The translations under genes were made by a program, and so were the position numbers. The notes below the pieces were generated by a model. The model did not search any database and was not told the DNA's origin. It worked only from the letters and a program-made list of their open reading frames with translations. DNA of 64,000 nucleotides, taken from a virus. Positions within the stretch are counted from its first letter, which is position 1, and every line of letters begins with the position of its first letter. The DNA is taken from the IMG/VR virus record IMGVR_UViG_3300048591_000348, positions 1 to 64,000 of that record; one strand, given 5' to 3'. Shown here piece after piece: positions 63,984 to 64,000 of the stretch.

Positions 63984-64000
63984 GTGTTGTGTTCCTAGAT

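Overview
The window is one continuous stretch of a temperate, tailed (probably podovirus-type) phage genome from an alphaproteobacterial host, most likely of the Hyphomicrobiales/rhizobial kind. The host is inferred from GcrA and GapR homologues (families confined to Alphaproteobacteria), an alphaproteobacterial-type porin, an attachment core matching the 3' half of a tRNA-Arg(CCG) gene, and high GC. Nearly every gene is of phage type. Phage genes, including one of the shared operator sites, lie on both sides of the tRNA-derived core (59337-59383). That core therefore reads as attP of an unintegrated or circular genome rather than a prophage boundary.

Layout. (1) 1-25.0 kb, minus strand: the late morphogenesis operon, read right to left: RHH regulator, small genes, TerS, TerL, tail fibre and its assembly protein, portal, scaffold-like protein, N4-gp56-type capsid, head/neck proteins, tail hub, collar fibre, GNAT, internal virion proteins, and a giant transglycosylase-bearing virion protein cut by the window start. 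(2) 25.0-29.9 kb, plus strand: about ten small early genes, several preceded by similar hairpin leaders, ending in a membrane protein and a strong terminator. (3) 29.9-49.1 kb, minus strand: a long early operon. It holds a first gene of unknown function, a lambda-O-like initiator with an iteron origin inside it, GcrA, a DnaA domain IV protein, a porin with its own promoter, two HNH-type or HTH genes, three DNA methyltransferases, GapR, a protein with an in-frame 21-bp hairpin minisatellite, and an inserted IS200/IS605 element. (4) 49.1-51.6 kb: the immunity region, with two XRE repressors, a Cro-like gene and operators. (5) 51.6-59.3 kb, plus strand: a recombination operon with 5'-3' exonuclease, a putative annealing protein, DUF5131, HNH genes, Xis-like protein and tyrosine integrase. 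(6) 59.3-64 kb: attP, a MazG-like gene, an NYN-domain operon, and on the minus strand the lysis cassette (amidase, holin-like, Rz, Rz1, a second small membrane protein). If the genome is circular, the lysis cassette continues the late operon from coordinate 1.

How it fits together. A 17-bp operator (read in the direction of transcription as GTTSCNAAAWCGMAAC-like) recurs at seven places: 16.8, 23.1, 37.5, 43.3, 49.2 (twice) and 61.4 kb. It lies in front of otherwise unrelated transcription units, so the repressor at 49.3 kb probably controls a dispersed regulon that includes the porin and the NYN operon. A second operator type (TGAACG-N5-CGTTCA) marks the other repressor and the recombination operon. 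The most unusual feature is the grouping of GcrA, a DnaA box-binding domain, methyltransferases and GapR in one operon with the replication origin, which looks like a phage copy of the host cell-cycle control circuit. Functions below are inferred from sequence motifs only; no database search was run.
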